Source: Prunella strophiata
Lineage: Eukaryota > Chordata > Aves > Passeriformes > Prunellidae
Reading direction: 5' to 3'
Assembly (NCBI GenBank): GCA_036583965.1
Contig: JAZBQD010000014.1
Span: 51,403,626-51,467,625 of the forward strand
Length of the DNA stretch: 64,000 nt
Positions 12,992 through 26,072 of this stretch are shown here, piece after piece. The notes under the pieces were generated by a model. It ran no database searches. It saw only the letters and a program-made list of their open reading frames with translations, and was not told where the DNA came from. The translations under genes were made by a program, and so were the position numbers. The stretch's first letter is position 1, and every line of letters starts with the position of its first letter.

Positions 12992-15900
12992 ATACAAAGG
13001 AAAAAAAAGAAGCAAATGGAACGAAAATGGGTTTAAATACCTGAATATGACTGCCAATATGACACTTAAATGTCATCAAAATTCTTAGCCACAATAAATT
13101 TTGGAAGCATTTTTGCATTTTTTAGGCTTCTAACACTAAAACCATCTTAAACCATTTCTCTGGGATAGGTGCATGAAGTTACAGATGTACCTAGCAGCAA
13201 ACAGTTCAGAGAGAAGAGAGTGGTCATTGCTCTCCCACCTTGCTTCTTTGTAAGGTTTAATCAAGTGTGTGCTGACCATCTAACCTGCAGCTGGAAGGGG
13301 AGGAGGCACACAATGTCTAATATTAGTATGAGTACAGTAACTGATGTCACAGCAGAACAAATCATATTCCTTCTGCCACCACACTTATCACACAATCATA
13401 GGTCTGGTCCCTGATCACCTATGCAAGAGAAGAGGATTTTAACAACCCTGTCAGAGCTGATCCAGGGAGTTGTATACAAACTTGAAGTGTTCACCAGTGC
13501 ATGCATTGAGCTGCCAGACATGAAATCTGAAAGTCATGAAAACACATGTCAAAAGGTGTCTGCCTGTTTCTCTGGAATTATCTTAAAAGATTACGACAAA
13601 AAGTTTCAATTACACCATGTTAATTTCAATGAGAGTTCACTGCTGTCTCTAGAGGTGTGCTTCTATATGCTATCTGTTAAACTTTTCACCTTGCTCATGG
13701 GATTTAGTACCCTGAATTCTTCTGAGGAGCAGTTTTTTACTCTTCTTGCACTTACCAATGAGAGGTGATACTGCAGCAATGTAAATTGTATGCACTTATG
13801 AAGTTATTAAGAAATTTGTTTAATATTTAATTTATATTTTATTGTTGGTTCTAGGTTTTTGATTTTTACTTATTGATTCAATAGACACAACTTCTGTGGC
13901 TGAGTCACCAGTATAAACAATATTAATTCTAATTCTTATAGAAAAGGAGAGAAAATGAAATCATGCTTCGTTCAAGCCAAGATAAATTGACTCATATTCA
14001 TGTCTAGTTAAAGTGTTATGTTTGTATTGCCAGACAGAATATATCTAGTCCTAAAACAAGAGAGAACTGATATCACAGCTGGTATATTTTCAATAATGGA
14101 ATAATTAGGCAAGAGAAAGTATTTAGAAGAACTGAAGTTTTCTATGACTTGCTGTACCAATGAAGCATACTCAAAAAAATACAAGTCAGAAAATGATGAA
14201 AGCACTCATAGTGTCTTAGTTGTTTTTATTTTTATACTTTACATTCTGATCTTGTGTACCAGCCTTCATATATGCTTTTTTTTTAATGTAATACCAACTA
14301 TTTTCATATATTTTTAAATAATGTTTTTGAAGCTATACCTCCAAGACTAAATCAAAATAAAATTTTTCTATGGATCTGGATTTAGTCTCAAAAAATGCAA
14401 CAGAAAACTTTACTTTATGGGGTCAGTTTAAAGCATCTTGATCATTACAGAAATTATTTTTTTGGCAACTGAGTTTTATAAGCATCATTGTACAGGACCT
14501 TTCTCATTATTTCCTGTTCCTCTGTGGCTATCAAATCCTCATGGAAGTTTATTAACTGCAGTGAAGTTTATTAACTGCAGTGAAGTTTATTAACTGCATG
14601 TTTCTTAATTACTGAAAAAGAAAATGTTAGAGAAGGAGAAACCCAGTGCTGAGAGAAACCAAGGTGGGAGAAGCCCACCTTAATAACTACTTGTATATTT
14701 CTATTTCTCAGTCAGGAAACACCCAGGAACAACAGGAAATGTTCCTTCAGCTCATTTTAATTTTTGTAGTGGTTTATAAATTCTGTTTTGACACCAAGTA
14801 GACCAAGGTAAGCAAAATTTAAGCTATCCACATAGAAGCACGATTTTACCAGGAAAATTTGTTATAAAGAAAGACTCAGTTCAGTATATGCAGAAGATGG
14901 CAACCTATTAGACCCAATAGTAATTTGTTTAATATGTATACTAGCATGAAATTTTTTTGTTGTTGTTGAATATTCTGCTACAGTGTCAAGTATTAAAAAA
15001 TGCCTAGTCTGTTTCCCACTTTTTTCTTAAGCTGAAAAATCAATGATGGTGTGTCAAAAAAATCAATTTTTGGAGCATATTCCTCTACTTCCAGTTTCTT
15101 TCTCTTTCATGAGTGTTTTCTCTGGTTGCCAACAAAACTCCCAATAAAAAAGATGCTTAGTGTTTATCATTTGTGACAGAAGACATAAAACAAAACCAAA
15201 TTCCTGAACTAATTCTGGCTACAAAACTCTTGGGTATTTGGGCAGTGAATTGTCAGGAGGAATAGGTTGTATGATCTTGGCATTAGTTGAACAACTGATA
15301 GTTGTCTGAAATTTCAAGTAGCTGAGTATATATAAGATTCTTGACAAGGCTGCTCTTCAGTGACAAGTTTTCAGACACTTCATATAGACAGGAATCATGT
15401 TTTCTTGAGTCAGCAAGACTGAAGAATCACTTTACCAGGGCAGTGCCCATTCCAAGGTTTAGTTCCTGAGCTTTAGCTCAAATACTTCAGGAAACCTTTT
15501 AATGAAGGTTATTAGTAACAGGCCAACATGTATTTCTGTCTGGTTGCTACTGTAATTTTTGGGGGATTTATTTATGTAGTATTAAATCACTGTAAGATCA
15601 TATCCCAAAAATGCCCCAGCCATGAAAGCTACCTCAAAAAATCCTCTGTGCCATGACAAGCTCCACCAGTGCAGGCTGCCTACAATGGGCTTTCTTGGAG
15701 GCAATAATGAAGGCTGTCTGTGAAGTCCTTGTGTTTTCAAAGGCAGATAGATTTGCTACCCACCTCACAGGTGCTAAGACTGTATAGGCAATGAGACTGA
15801 GGTTGGGGACTTGTTAAATTCAAAATCAATGTCCTTAGCATTTGCAGTCCATAGCTATTTCGTGTTTCACTTTTCTTACTCATCAAATAAGAATTATTCT

Positions 15901-18635
15901 GAGCTTAGGAAGGCATAAAGAGCTTAAATGCATTAAAGTGCTTACTTCAGTATTAATAAGCTTGTTTCCACTCTTGTACTTTTTCGCAGCATGAATTTTG
16001 CATCATTATTTGATTTGTTCATACAAATGCATACAAATTTTATGTATTTAATGTATTTATTAAATGTATATCTCTCAAAACAGGTTAGACAGCCATATGT
16101 GACTTAGTTCTATGATGTTCTGTGATGCAGTGCAAGGCAAAGTTAGTTTTTCTTCAGAAAACAAGCAAATTGTAGTTGCTGAAAGGACTAATTCATTGTC
16201 TTCTCTTGCACTATCCACCATGTTTGTGAAACAAATGCAAGATGTTCTCTTTATGTTTATGCAGATAAAACTGGGTCACTGATTTAAAAATTCCGTGACT
16301 CAAAAGAAGCATTGTATGTCACCCTCTTTTTATCTTTTATCCATCATTATGAAAAAGTTTACTTCTCTGGAAAATTAAGATTTTTAATGATGAAGACCAT
16401 GCCTATGTTGTTCTAGTTCACCTGTTCAGTTTCATATTGCTCATCTCATCAGTAATCATTTCATTTCCTCTAGGAAACACACACACACACTGCACAGTGA
16501 TTGTACATTATTTTTCTACAAAGGAGTGTGTGAAACTTAATGCCTCAAGACAATAAAATCATATTTGTTTAAAGTGAGTTCATGTATATGAGAAAGAGGG
16601 ACAGAAACAGATGGAATGAAAACAAATTATGTGGGCACTTTAAATACATTATAAAACCAAAATAAAATACCAAATTTGTGGATGTAGTTTTTGCACTAAT
16701 ACTTGAGTTTGCAAATGCAGTTAACTAATTTAGAGGGAACTGAACAGGCTACTAGAAATATGACATCTAGAATTCTACTTCAGTAGATATTACAGGCAGC
16801 TTTGCCCCTTGAAGGCTGTATCACTTGTCATTAAAGACTACTTGGGAAGCTGATATATTTCTCATTTAGGACTTTGTTGCATTCCTCCCTCAGAGGTGTG
16901 ATAAAACAAGTACTGCAAGTAAAAGGAGGTTGTTCAACATTGCCCTTATTCTTGATAGAGTTTCCACAACTGGATTCTCTCTGAATAACTACTCATTCTT
17001 AACTAATAGATCTTAATAAGAGTTGAGAACACTGCTGATACCAGTGTTTGTTCACTGTGGCCTTGGATCTCAACAGGAGTTCAGACAAGCTTTCCCACAG
17101 ATGTGTCTCTTCTCACCAGTCTCCTGAAATACCTGCCACTTCAGCTAGAAATGTTATTGTGTACAGAGGAGGAGAGGCCCTACATGGCAATATTGTTGTC
17201 TTCTCCAGACACATTTAAACCACCAATCCTAACTTTGAAGCAGTAATGTTGGTAAAAGAGAGGCTAAACACTGAAGCACAAATACCAGAGTTGTGGATTT
17301 ACCCAAAGTGCATTTTGCACTCCAAAGGTTATGTTATAACCTTGGGAAGTTTGTCTATCTTATGTTTTCATTCCTAACTATAGGGGAAGGTTGTTCTAGC
17401 TGTTGGAGGGAGAAGGAGGGGTGGAGGACTCATATGATGATTACACAAAAGCAGACAGAAAAAACTTTTAAGAAAGCAGTGAATTAAGTCACAGGGAACA
17501 TGCGGAGAAGTAAAAAGTTTAGTAATTATTCTGAAATGTCAGAATCACTAATGTAGATAAAGAAAGACTGTTAAATGCCAGAGGTTAGAAAAAGGATTAT
17601 TTACATTAAATATACTGTCTCAGAATAAATTCTTAGCTCTGCAGCACACCAGTTCTGATAGATTAAGATATTAAATTAATGCAGAAAGAAAATATCTTCC
17701 TCTTAGGTAGTTTTTTTATGAGTTAATTAAATTTTTATAAATAATTGAGAAAAGCAAAAGCACCATCATTCTATGGAAAATGTTGGAAGTAGGAGCACCA
17801 TGGCAGATGTTATCTCTAATGCAGAAGGTAAAAAATGGTCAAAGGATGGTGACAGCTGGGAGATTACACTGGGAAATTATCACTGTATGCTTTCATGGAA
17901 AAGCTGCTTTGCTCTTATCTAATTATATACTTTTCCATGTTCTTTCATACCTTCACATGTATGTTTGTATTTATTTTATGGGAAAGGGTATATTAATGAG
18001 GAATTTATTTGGCTTCTCTAATTTACTTGTCTATACCAAAGACACAGAGATGAGAGAGGTGATTAATGAAGAATTTTTTAGCTTTCAGTTGTTTTCTTCA
18101 TGCTTTGTAAAGACTGTCATGCAACACCTACAAAACAGCAGCCCTCAAATAACAAAGCCTACCTGGATGCAAAATCCCACATCTTCAAAAGGAATTCAGA
18201 AGTAAAACTGTTATATCCAAGCCAGTGCAGAGAAAGAGCCACGTGGTGTAAAAAGCTGTGCTGTGAGCCTGGGACTTCTGTTGGTTAGGGCAGTCAGCAG
18301 AGGAGCAGCTATGAGCTGAACACTGCAGCAAGGCACGGTCTGTCCTGTGGCTCTTCCAGGCAAAAAATGACCATAAAGAGCAGAGCATCTCAGGCTGTTT
18401 AAATGTGCAATAATGATGAATTCAGTGTCCTCTCCAGAAAGGTCTCTGGGCTTTGGTTTGTGTTGCATGTTTGTGTCATGGAATTCTTGATGGTTTTTTA
18501 ACCACTTACCATTCATGATGTACTGCCTTTGCAAGTGCCTAGTCACAGGTTCATTCACAGTTATGTTAAAAATGTTAAAAGCTGATGATATTTGAGAAGA
18601 AGACAAAAAAGGCAAAGCTTTGTTCCAAAACTCAG
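12992..18635. other. AT-rich intergenic sequence, minor tandem repeats only
   Basis: No gene or mobile element is recognised. A short (CA)n run lies near 16475-16490, and a 19-bp triplicate at 14544-14598 is listed separately. A 115-codon open frame at 13421-13768 has no recognisable domain, no splice context and no homologue I know, so it is not called as a gene. From about 18200 the sequence becomes less AT-rich as the LTR-like element at 18636 is approached. Confidence 0.6.
14544..14598 (+). repeat. 19-bp tandem repeat, about 2.9 copies
   Basis: The unit GAAGTTTATTAACTGCAGT begins at 14544, 14563 and 14582 (the first copy reads GGAAG). The copies are identical apart from their edges, so the expansion looks recent. 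No function is implied. Confidence 0.9.
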
Positions 18636-19192
18636 TGTCATGGCCCACTCTGCATCAGTGCTGAGTGCTGAGTTCTTTCCCCTCCAAGACACCCTCCACT
18701 CAGAGGGCATCAGCGCCGATGCCGGCAGAGCGCAGCGGGCACAGGAGGACAGCGGGTGGCAGAACTGCCTCCACACGTGCTGCCACTTCTCATCTGCAGC
18801 CAGAACTTCTCCTCCTCCCGGGAGGGTTTGCTGCCATCCTTCCTCTCCCTCCCAGACCATGCAGTCACCACCAAAGGCCGCCAGGTTGGAGGGAGCACCA
18901 GACACCATTTTCCCCTAGTTTGTCCACACTGGGTGGGCAGTGGAGGCTGCCATCCTGGAAAGGGTGCTTCTGCCATTTCTTCTGCGTTTGTGAGATTTAA
19001 CAATTTTTTATCGACTGATTATTTACTGCTATTTTCTGCCTGTTACAGTTTTGCTTGTTAGTAAACTGTTATTTTTTCACTTACATCAGCTCATATTTCA
19101 TTTGGCTTTATTAGTGGAAGGGATTGGATAAAACAAAGGGAGAGAACTCATTTTAGAGTGTTCCCCTTTAAACTGCCTTCAGCCAATACCCA
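18636..19192 (+). mobile_element. Probable solo LTR related to 10.0-11.0 kb
   Basis: The 3' ~180 bp (about 19010-19192) aligns with the reverse complement of the element at 10057. Shared words include 'gattatttactg', 'ttagtaaactgttatttttt' and 'gaactcatttt'. The proposed start TGTCATGGCCC resembles the other copy's TGTCTGGCCC. The middle (18660-18980) is GC-rich and does not align with its relative, so the two may be different subfamilies that share the tail. The end is placed at 'caataccca' (19192) by comparison, but no target duplication is visible. Frames of about 100 codons in the GC-rich middle occur on both strands and are not genes. Confidence 0.5.
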
Positions 19193-22100
19193 AATCCATG
19201 TGGGGCTTAAGGATTTCCAGAAGAGATGTTCAAGTGAAGAGAGCAAGATTTTGAAGATTTTTGGCTGTTTGCTAGCTCACAAGAGATGGTCACTCAAGAT
19301 AAACCCATGAGGTTGTCTTGGATGTTGATTTTCAGTGCCTGAATTGGTCTGCTTTATTGGATTTGTGCTGGCTGTTTAATATTGTGTTAGTGTACTAGAA
19401 TGGTAAAGCAGTTTGTGCTTTTTTTTTTTTTTTAAAAACCATTTCAGTTAGCATTTTAAGCACTCTGTTTTCACAGATGGTTTAAGCTTGTAAAAGCAAT
19501 TATGTTTTTACTGTATGGTTGTGTTGACAATCTGCTTGTTGTCAAGGACCACAGACGGTGAATGCTACTTATTTTTCACTACTTTGGAATCCAGATTTTT
19601 TCATCTTTTTTCCCTGCATCATTTGCAAATCCTCAATTAACTTTTATTGGTGAGTCTTCAGTGATCACTCTATGTAATTTAAATAATGCATTTGTGCTCT
19701 CAAACTTGTTTGGCATTTTTGAATGGAGGACTGTTTTTTATATTTTGCTGTAGGCAAGTGCAACTGGTACAGACCTGTTGCCACAAGCTTTTGTGAATGA
19801 GTCATTAATGCTTTAAGAAATGCAAAGATATGTACCTGAGAGGGACTAAAAGCTATGCTGAGATGAAAATGTCTGTTTGGAATTTAAATAAACGGAAACT
19901 TGCTCATTTAAGCATCTTTTTCTTCAAGGTAGTCCAATTTTGCTATGAATAACATTAAATGCTCTCAGTAATTATGGTTTTGAGAATTTTCACCACCATG
20001 CTTAAAGAAGGAGCTAACCTTAAATCAATATAGTCATGCACAGAGAAGTGGTCTGATGTTCAAAACTACTAATTCCCTAGAAAACCAGACTGCTTCTAAG
20101 TGCTAACATATAGATTTTTTTTTTTTGCAGCTTTCCAGACATCCTTAAGGACTTTAACAAATTGCCTTTATTTACATATTGCTGAATTCTGAATACTGTT
20201 CAGAAGTGTTTACTTCTTTGCAATTTGCAAGTGACATGGGACAGATTTTCACTTTCTCAAGAAAAAAAAAGGGAAGATTTATCTACTGTACACACTGTTG
20301 CCTAACCTAATTAGACAACTTAATGTATGGCCAGTCATCTCTTTTAGAAGAATTTCTTTTCTGAGTCTAAAGGGACCAGAGTATTGCATGATAATTTATA
20401 ACATAACTTTTTGGCACAACAAAAAGTGCACAAAACACAAACTTGTTTTGCTTCAGTTGCTTCACATGCTTCAATAAATTAACTATGAATATGTGATATA
20501 CAGATCAAAATTAAATATCAGTGTAGAAATTATGTTGCTTTCTTGGCAATAGCTAGTGCCTACCGAAGACAAAGCACTGAGCACTGGTGCATGCAGCTAT
20601 CACATCTTCAAGCCAAGCCAATTTTCTTGCATTGTCTTGAAAAATAAGCTTATGTGTTGCAATTTTCTAGATTAAAAAATGAGACTGTTCCTCATCATGC
20701 TTACAAGCAAAAGTAATAGCTCCTACAATTCCAAATTTAGAAACCATTGTCTCTTTTAATCACATATTGGACTTGAAGTTGCTGCCTTTTAAAATTCAGA
20801 GATTATTCGATAAGGAATTTTTTAATTTTCAGCAGCCCTGGTTTAGTTTCCAAGTGGTCCAAGAAGTAATGTATTTCTCCAGCAGATGGGCAGTTCTATT
20901 CCATTTCTTTCCTATCCTCTTTCATTTTTGTGTGGAGCTTTTCACAGTACAATCTTTTCTTGAAACCATACAGCTTATTTCTTGCATATTCTTTAAAACA
21001 CCAAAGACATTATTTAAAAATTAATACTAAAAAATCATGTTTCTCAAACAAAATTGTCTTACATTGTATACTAATTATTATAATTTCTATCACTGCTGCT
21101 GTGATTTCTTTCCCAAATTATAATAATTAAATTAAAGGCAAGCAGTGCTTGAAGTTATTGTACATTTTTTTTCTTTCATTCAATTTTTTTATCATTCTTC
21201 CTGAAACAAATATTGGGATTTCAGATAAATAGAATTAATTCTGCAATAGCAGATGTGAGAGTAAATGAAGACCCTTGTATTCTTAAGAACTGCAAAGATT
21301 TTATGTAGCAAGAAATCCTTCCATGAAAATGCACAGTGTAGGGCTGATCCTGTCAGTTTAAAGAAGGAAACGTAAAAGTTGGCACCCAGGTTCTAAATGA
21401 CATTGCATTATCCCACATCATCAAAACAAAAAAGTAAAATAATCCCCTCCTATTGACATATAAAGTGCATGTATGAAAGGCAGAGAGAATAATGAGCATT
21501 TTGTCAGTGACAGGGACACATCTGTTTGGGGAGCTGTAGCAATGGTTATAGCTGCATGTGGCAGAATTTGACTAAAAGCCACACCAATTTTTTACAGTTT
21601 TGACAGTTGGGATTCTGTTCCATTATATCAAAATGTAGTCATGACTGATAATCTCTTCTCATTACCAAAGCTTCCAATTCTCACAGTGAAAAAAATGTTC
21701 TCTTACATAGTTATTACTGCAGTGAAATTTAGAAATCACTAAGGCTTTCTTGGGAGGAAAACAAGGAATATTTTTCAAGGCAGTGAACATAGCAAGCCAA
21801 TGACCTAGTGTTTCCTGAAGGGCATTGGCCTCTGGTGCTACTCCACCTAGCAAAGTCAAGCATTCATGTGAAATCACCAAAGCCTAACAACTCTCTGTAT
21901 TTTTCAGCTACTATTTCTCCAAGTAGGAGGACAAAGATATTTTGACTGCACTTCATGTCCTAAAGATTTAGAAAATTCTTTCTTCTGCTGGCAGTGGTCA
22001 GTGACCCATGCTGTTCATTACCTAAGGGCCTGACCTGTCAAAGAACATGCCCTGAGTACAGAGAAAATACACAGGTCTTCACCTGTCTGCATGCCACTCC

Positions 22101-22806
22101 TGCTGGCTGACAATCTGCTGCCATTGAACATAACCCCAGTGAATGGGAGACCATGTGAACCAGTATATGCACACATATGTTAAGATTAATATGAATCTCT
22201 CAGACCTCTGAATTCAAGATCCCAGATTTGAGTTCAGATGGAAGAAAATGCCCAAACCCACAAAGTAAGGCTTCTACAGGAATAAAAGTTATTTCTGTCA
22301 TTGCTATGTCATTTGTGTAGATACTTTTACAGTGTCTGACATGACCCAAAGTTACATGGATCTTTAAACCTCAAAATCATTGAGGTATAAACATTAATTA
22401 GATAGAGGATGGTGAATGAATGTTAAATTAAATAGAGAATTTGTGCACAGAGAGATATTAACAGCCATATATATAATGCAGTGTTAATGACTCATTTAGT
22501 AAGATTTAACCCCAAGTTTAGGTACATTAAGCTGTGTTACATGCACATCTTAACTTAAAATAGATCAAATTACTCTGTCAAATGTGTGCAGGTGAAAGTG
22601 ACAGGTAGTGTTTCATTGTTGTCTTATAAGATTGTTATAATCTGGGGGCTTGACTGTTTCACTAGGTGTGTTTTAGATGAAAGATGAATATATGGCAAGT
22701 CAAAAGTTTATCTTTACTTTCAAATGATTTCTAAAAACCCTATTAAACAGCTTTTGAAAAACAATTTTTTCTCCATATCCCACTGGACTTTATGAAGATT
22801 GTACTG
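19193..22806. other. AT-rich intergenic sequence, no feature seen
   Basis: I recognise no gene, LINE, LTR or RNA gene here. Pyrimidine runs followed by 'gcag' (for example 20117-20130) look like splice acceptors but have no open exon after them. The longest frame, 85 codons at 20767, has no recognisable product. Confidence 0.6.
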
Positions 22807-25039
22807 TGTGAGAAACTGTAATGCTAAAGGGGTTAATGGCTCACACAATTGGCCATTTGCAAAAGCATCAGGTGTGTTGCTGAGGCCAGGTTTGCAGCCC
22901 CCAGCCAGAGGGTGAAAGGAGGAGAGATTTTTTGTGTATGTGTTTGGTGGGGGAGGTAGAATCTCTGTCCCACATAAGACAGGGGTTTAACAACAATCTT
23001 GGTTTTGAGCCAGCTGAAAGGAAAAGGCACATAAGGACATAGGGCCTTCATAAGAGAAAGAGGCCCATATGTGGATAATACTTCTTATTTTGCCAGTGTC
23101 CTCCCTCACACAACTGGCTCAGGTGTAAAACTCCTGTCCAGGCCCCACATGGGCCTGAGGGTATTCATTCCTTCTGGTGTGTCATAACAGGCTCAACTAC
23201 ACTGGCATGAGAAGCAGCAGTCATGTCCTAGACAGGATCTTAAACATCAAAAAAACCCCAAACTACCCCAAACCCTTTCTGGGGCCTTCCACCAGAGGAA
23301 TGTACATGATCCACCTTGTTGCAAGAGATCTACAGTGCTGCATCAGACCTGAGCATTCCCCGGGCTGCATCTGACCGAGCATCCCCCATGGATGTACAAG
23401 AATCAATTTTGTGTAACGGCCGTCTCCAACCCTAGATTCTCCAATCTATATCTATATCTATATCTATATCTATATCTATATCTATATCTATATCTATATC
23501 TATATCTATATCTATATCTATATCTATATCTATATCTATATCTATATCTATATCTATATCTATATCTATATCTATATCTATATCTATATCTATATCTATA
23601 TCTATATCTATATCTATATCTATATCTATATCTATATCTATATCTATATCTATATCTATATCTATATCTATATCTATATCTATATCTATATCTATATCTA
23701 TATCTATATCTATATCTATATCTATATCTATATCTATATCTATATCTATATCTATATCTATATCTATATCTATATCTATATCTATATCTATATCTATATC
23801 TATATCTATATCTATATCTATATCTATATCTATATCTATATCTATATCTATATCTATATCTATATCTATATCTATATCTATATCTATATCTATATCTATA
23901 TCTATATCTATATCTATATCTATATCTATATCTATATCTATATCTATATCTATATCTATATCTATATCTATATCTATATCTATATCTATATCTATATCTA
24001 TATCTATATCTATATCTATATCTATATCTATATCTATATCTATATCTATATCTATATCTATATCTATATCTATATCTATATCTATATCTATATCTATATC
24101 TATATCTATATCTATATCTATATCTATATCTATATCTATATCTATATCTATATCTATATCTATATCTATATCTATATCTATATCTATATCTATATCTATA
24201 TCTATATCTATATCTATATCTATATCTATATCTATATCTATATCTATATCTATATCTATATCTATATCTATATCTATATCTATATCTATATCTATATCTA
24301 TATCTATATCTATATCTATATCTATATCTATATCTATATCTATATCTATATCTATATCTATATCTATATCTATATCTATATCTATATCTATATCTATATC
24401 TATATCTATATCTATATCTATATCTATATCTATATCTATATCTATATCTATATCTATATCTATATCTATATCTATATCTATATCTATATCTATATCTATA
24501 TCTATATCTATATCTATATCTATATCTATATCTATATCTATATCTATATCTATATCTATATCTATATCTATATCTATATCTATATCTATATCTATATCTA
24601 TATCTATATCTATATCTATATCTATATCTATATCTATATCTATATCTATATCTATATCTATATCTATATCTATATCTATATCTATATCTATATCTATATC
24701 TATATCTATATCTATATCTATATCTATATCTATATCTATATCTATATCTATATCTATATCTATATCTATATCTATATCTATATCTATATCTATATCTATA
24801 TCTATATCTATATCTATATCTATATCTATATCTATATCTATATCTATATCTATATCTATATCTATATCTATATCTATATCTATATCTATATCTATATCAT
24901 CTATATCTATATCTATATCATCTATATCTATATCTATATATGGATACTGGTCATTCAGTGTGATTTCTCTCTAATCCACCCCAAGGGATCTATTAACAAG
25001 AATCTCAGCTACCCTTGCCTTCAAGGGCAGGTTGTAACA
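22807..25039 (-). mobile_element. LTR (TGTTACAA type) interrupted by a giant hexanucleotide array
   Basis: The minus strand begins TGTTACAACCTGCCC at 25039 and ends TTTCTCACA at 22807. It aligns along both outer parts with the plus-strand copy at 42332-43163. The first ~95 bases match at roughly nine of ten positions by eye. The 3' part shares 'ggctcaaaac', 'aaatctctcctcct' and 'agcattacagtttctcaca'. The flanking five bases, TACTG (22802-22806) and TACTA (25040-25044), agree at four of five, fitting a decayed 5-bp target duplication as in ERVL-type insertions. Without the array it is about 740 bp. The block 23285-23444 next to the array does not align well with the sister copy. No gag-pol sequence is seen, so it is a solo LTR. 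Confidence 0.8.
23445..24940 (+). repeat. Hexanucleotide microsatellite (TCTATA)n, about 245 copies
   Basis: The unit TCTATA repeats without a single visible change from 23445 to 24898, about 242 units. It then continues to about 24940 with two extra ATC trinucleotides 21 bp apart. It lies within the LTR at 22807-25039. The hexamer has a frame without stops and so produces a spurious 523-codon frame of alternating Tyr and Leu, which is not a protein gene. Copy number in an assembled sequence may not equal the true length. Confidence 0.98.
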
Positions 25040-25609
25040 TACTACTAGGCAACAAATTAGGCAATCATTCAGACAACATCTTTCTGTCACCAGTGAATTT
25101 ATAACATCTTTAGCTAATATCCAACAGTTCTGGAACAGATCAAGAATTTAATAACTGAATGAATGTCTGAAATTGGATATTGTATGAAGTTTACTAAATT
25201 TGATAATTATCACTGAATTTACAAATGTGTTATTCTTACCACTCTTCGACTCAGATTTTTACAGCTATTTGTTCCCAACATTGAAAAATATTTGCTTTTC
25301 TGTCTTAATAAAGGTCTATCTTAATAAAATACAAGAGAAAAAAACCTAATTAAAATTAAAATACCCTAATATAGTTAAGATTCTTTAAAACGGGGATTGT
25401 TATCTGTTGTTCAAGTATCATAAGGAATTTCTCAGCTTTCTCCTGGATCTTTTGATGTTTTAGGATGGTATCATTGAATACTCACTTTGCTATGGTTAAA
25501 ATCAAATCATGAATGTAATGGATGCTTGGCTTCTGATTGGTTCACTGAAGTGTTGGACGGTTTAAAGGTGCAATTCAAATTTTCACACCTGGAAAAGAAA
25601 GCATTTATG

Positions 25610-25693
25610 AAAAAAAAAAAAACAAAAAAAAAACCCAAAAAAACCCAAACAAACAAACAAACAAAAAACCCCAACCAAACAAAACCCAAACAA
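25610..25693 (+). repeat. A-rich (AAAC/AAACCC)n low-complexity tract
   Basis: The tract is A runs with interspersed CCC and AAAC units. A similar T-rich version on the opposite strand occurs at 57318-57441, and a short one at 30287-30316. A frame read across it is rich in Lys and Asn and is not a gene. Confidence 0.9.
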
Positions 25694-26022
25694 CTTCTAT
25701 AAAACAAAGATAAAACCTTTCCCATGAGCCAGTCTTTATTTACAGTTTGACATGGGGTACATTTGGCAAAGCTCTGTAGGTCTCAATTTTTGTGTTGTAG
25801 TGCATACAAACAGCCTTAAAATGGCTTCCCCTGAAGCCACTGTAACACAGGTTTAGCTGTAATGTAAAAAGAAATCATGCACGGACAACACAATGGATTA
25901 ATCATTAGAACTCTGTATTGTGCTAAAGAGGTTATCCTCTTTCTCATTGCTCTGCATTGTAAACATAAGTATAGTGAGATGACTGTTCATAATGTGACAC
26001 TATAATACTTAAGGATTCCTTA

Positions 26023-26072
26023 GGAAAATCTATTCAATTATTTCCCTTTGGAAAATCTATCCAATTATTTCC
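26023..26072 (+). repeat. 27-bp tandem duplication
   Basis: The word GGAAAATCTATTCAATTATT at 26023 recurs at 26050 with one T-to-C change, and both copies are followed by TCC. The period is 27 bp and there are about 1.9 copies. Confidence 0.85.

Noticed and set aside
13421..13768. A 115-codon frame, MQEKRILTTLSEL...
   Set aside because: It resembles no family I know and has no promoter, splice or neighbour context. Frames of this size are expected by chance in 64 kb on six frames.
23445..24940. Regular repeats as a CRISPR array or telomeric repeat
   Set aside because: The unit is 6 bp with no spacers, and its sequence is not TTAGGG. It is a plain microsatellite.
23392..24963. A 523-codon open frame, the longest in the window
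   Set aside because: It is the translation of the (TCTATA)n array (alternating Tyr-Leu) with short unrelated ends. The hexamer has no stop in this frame, so length carries no evidence of coding.
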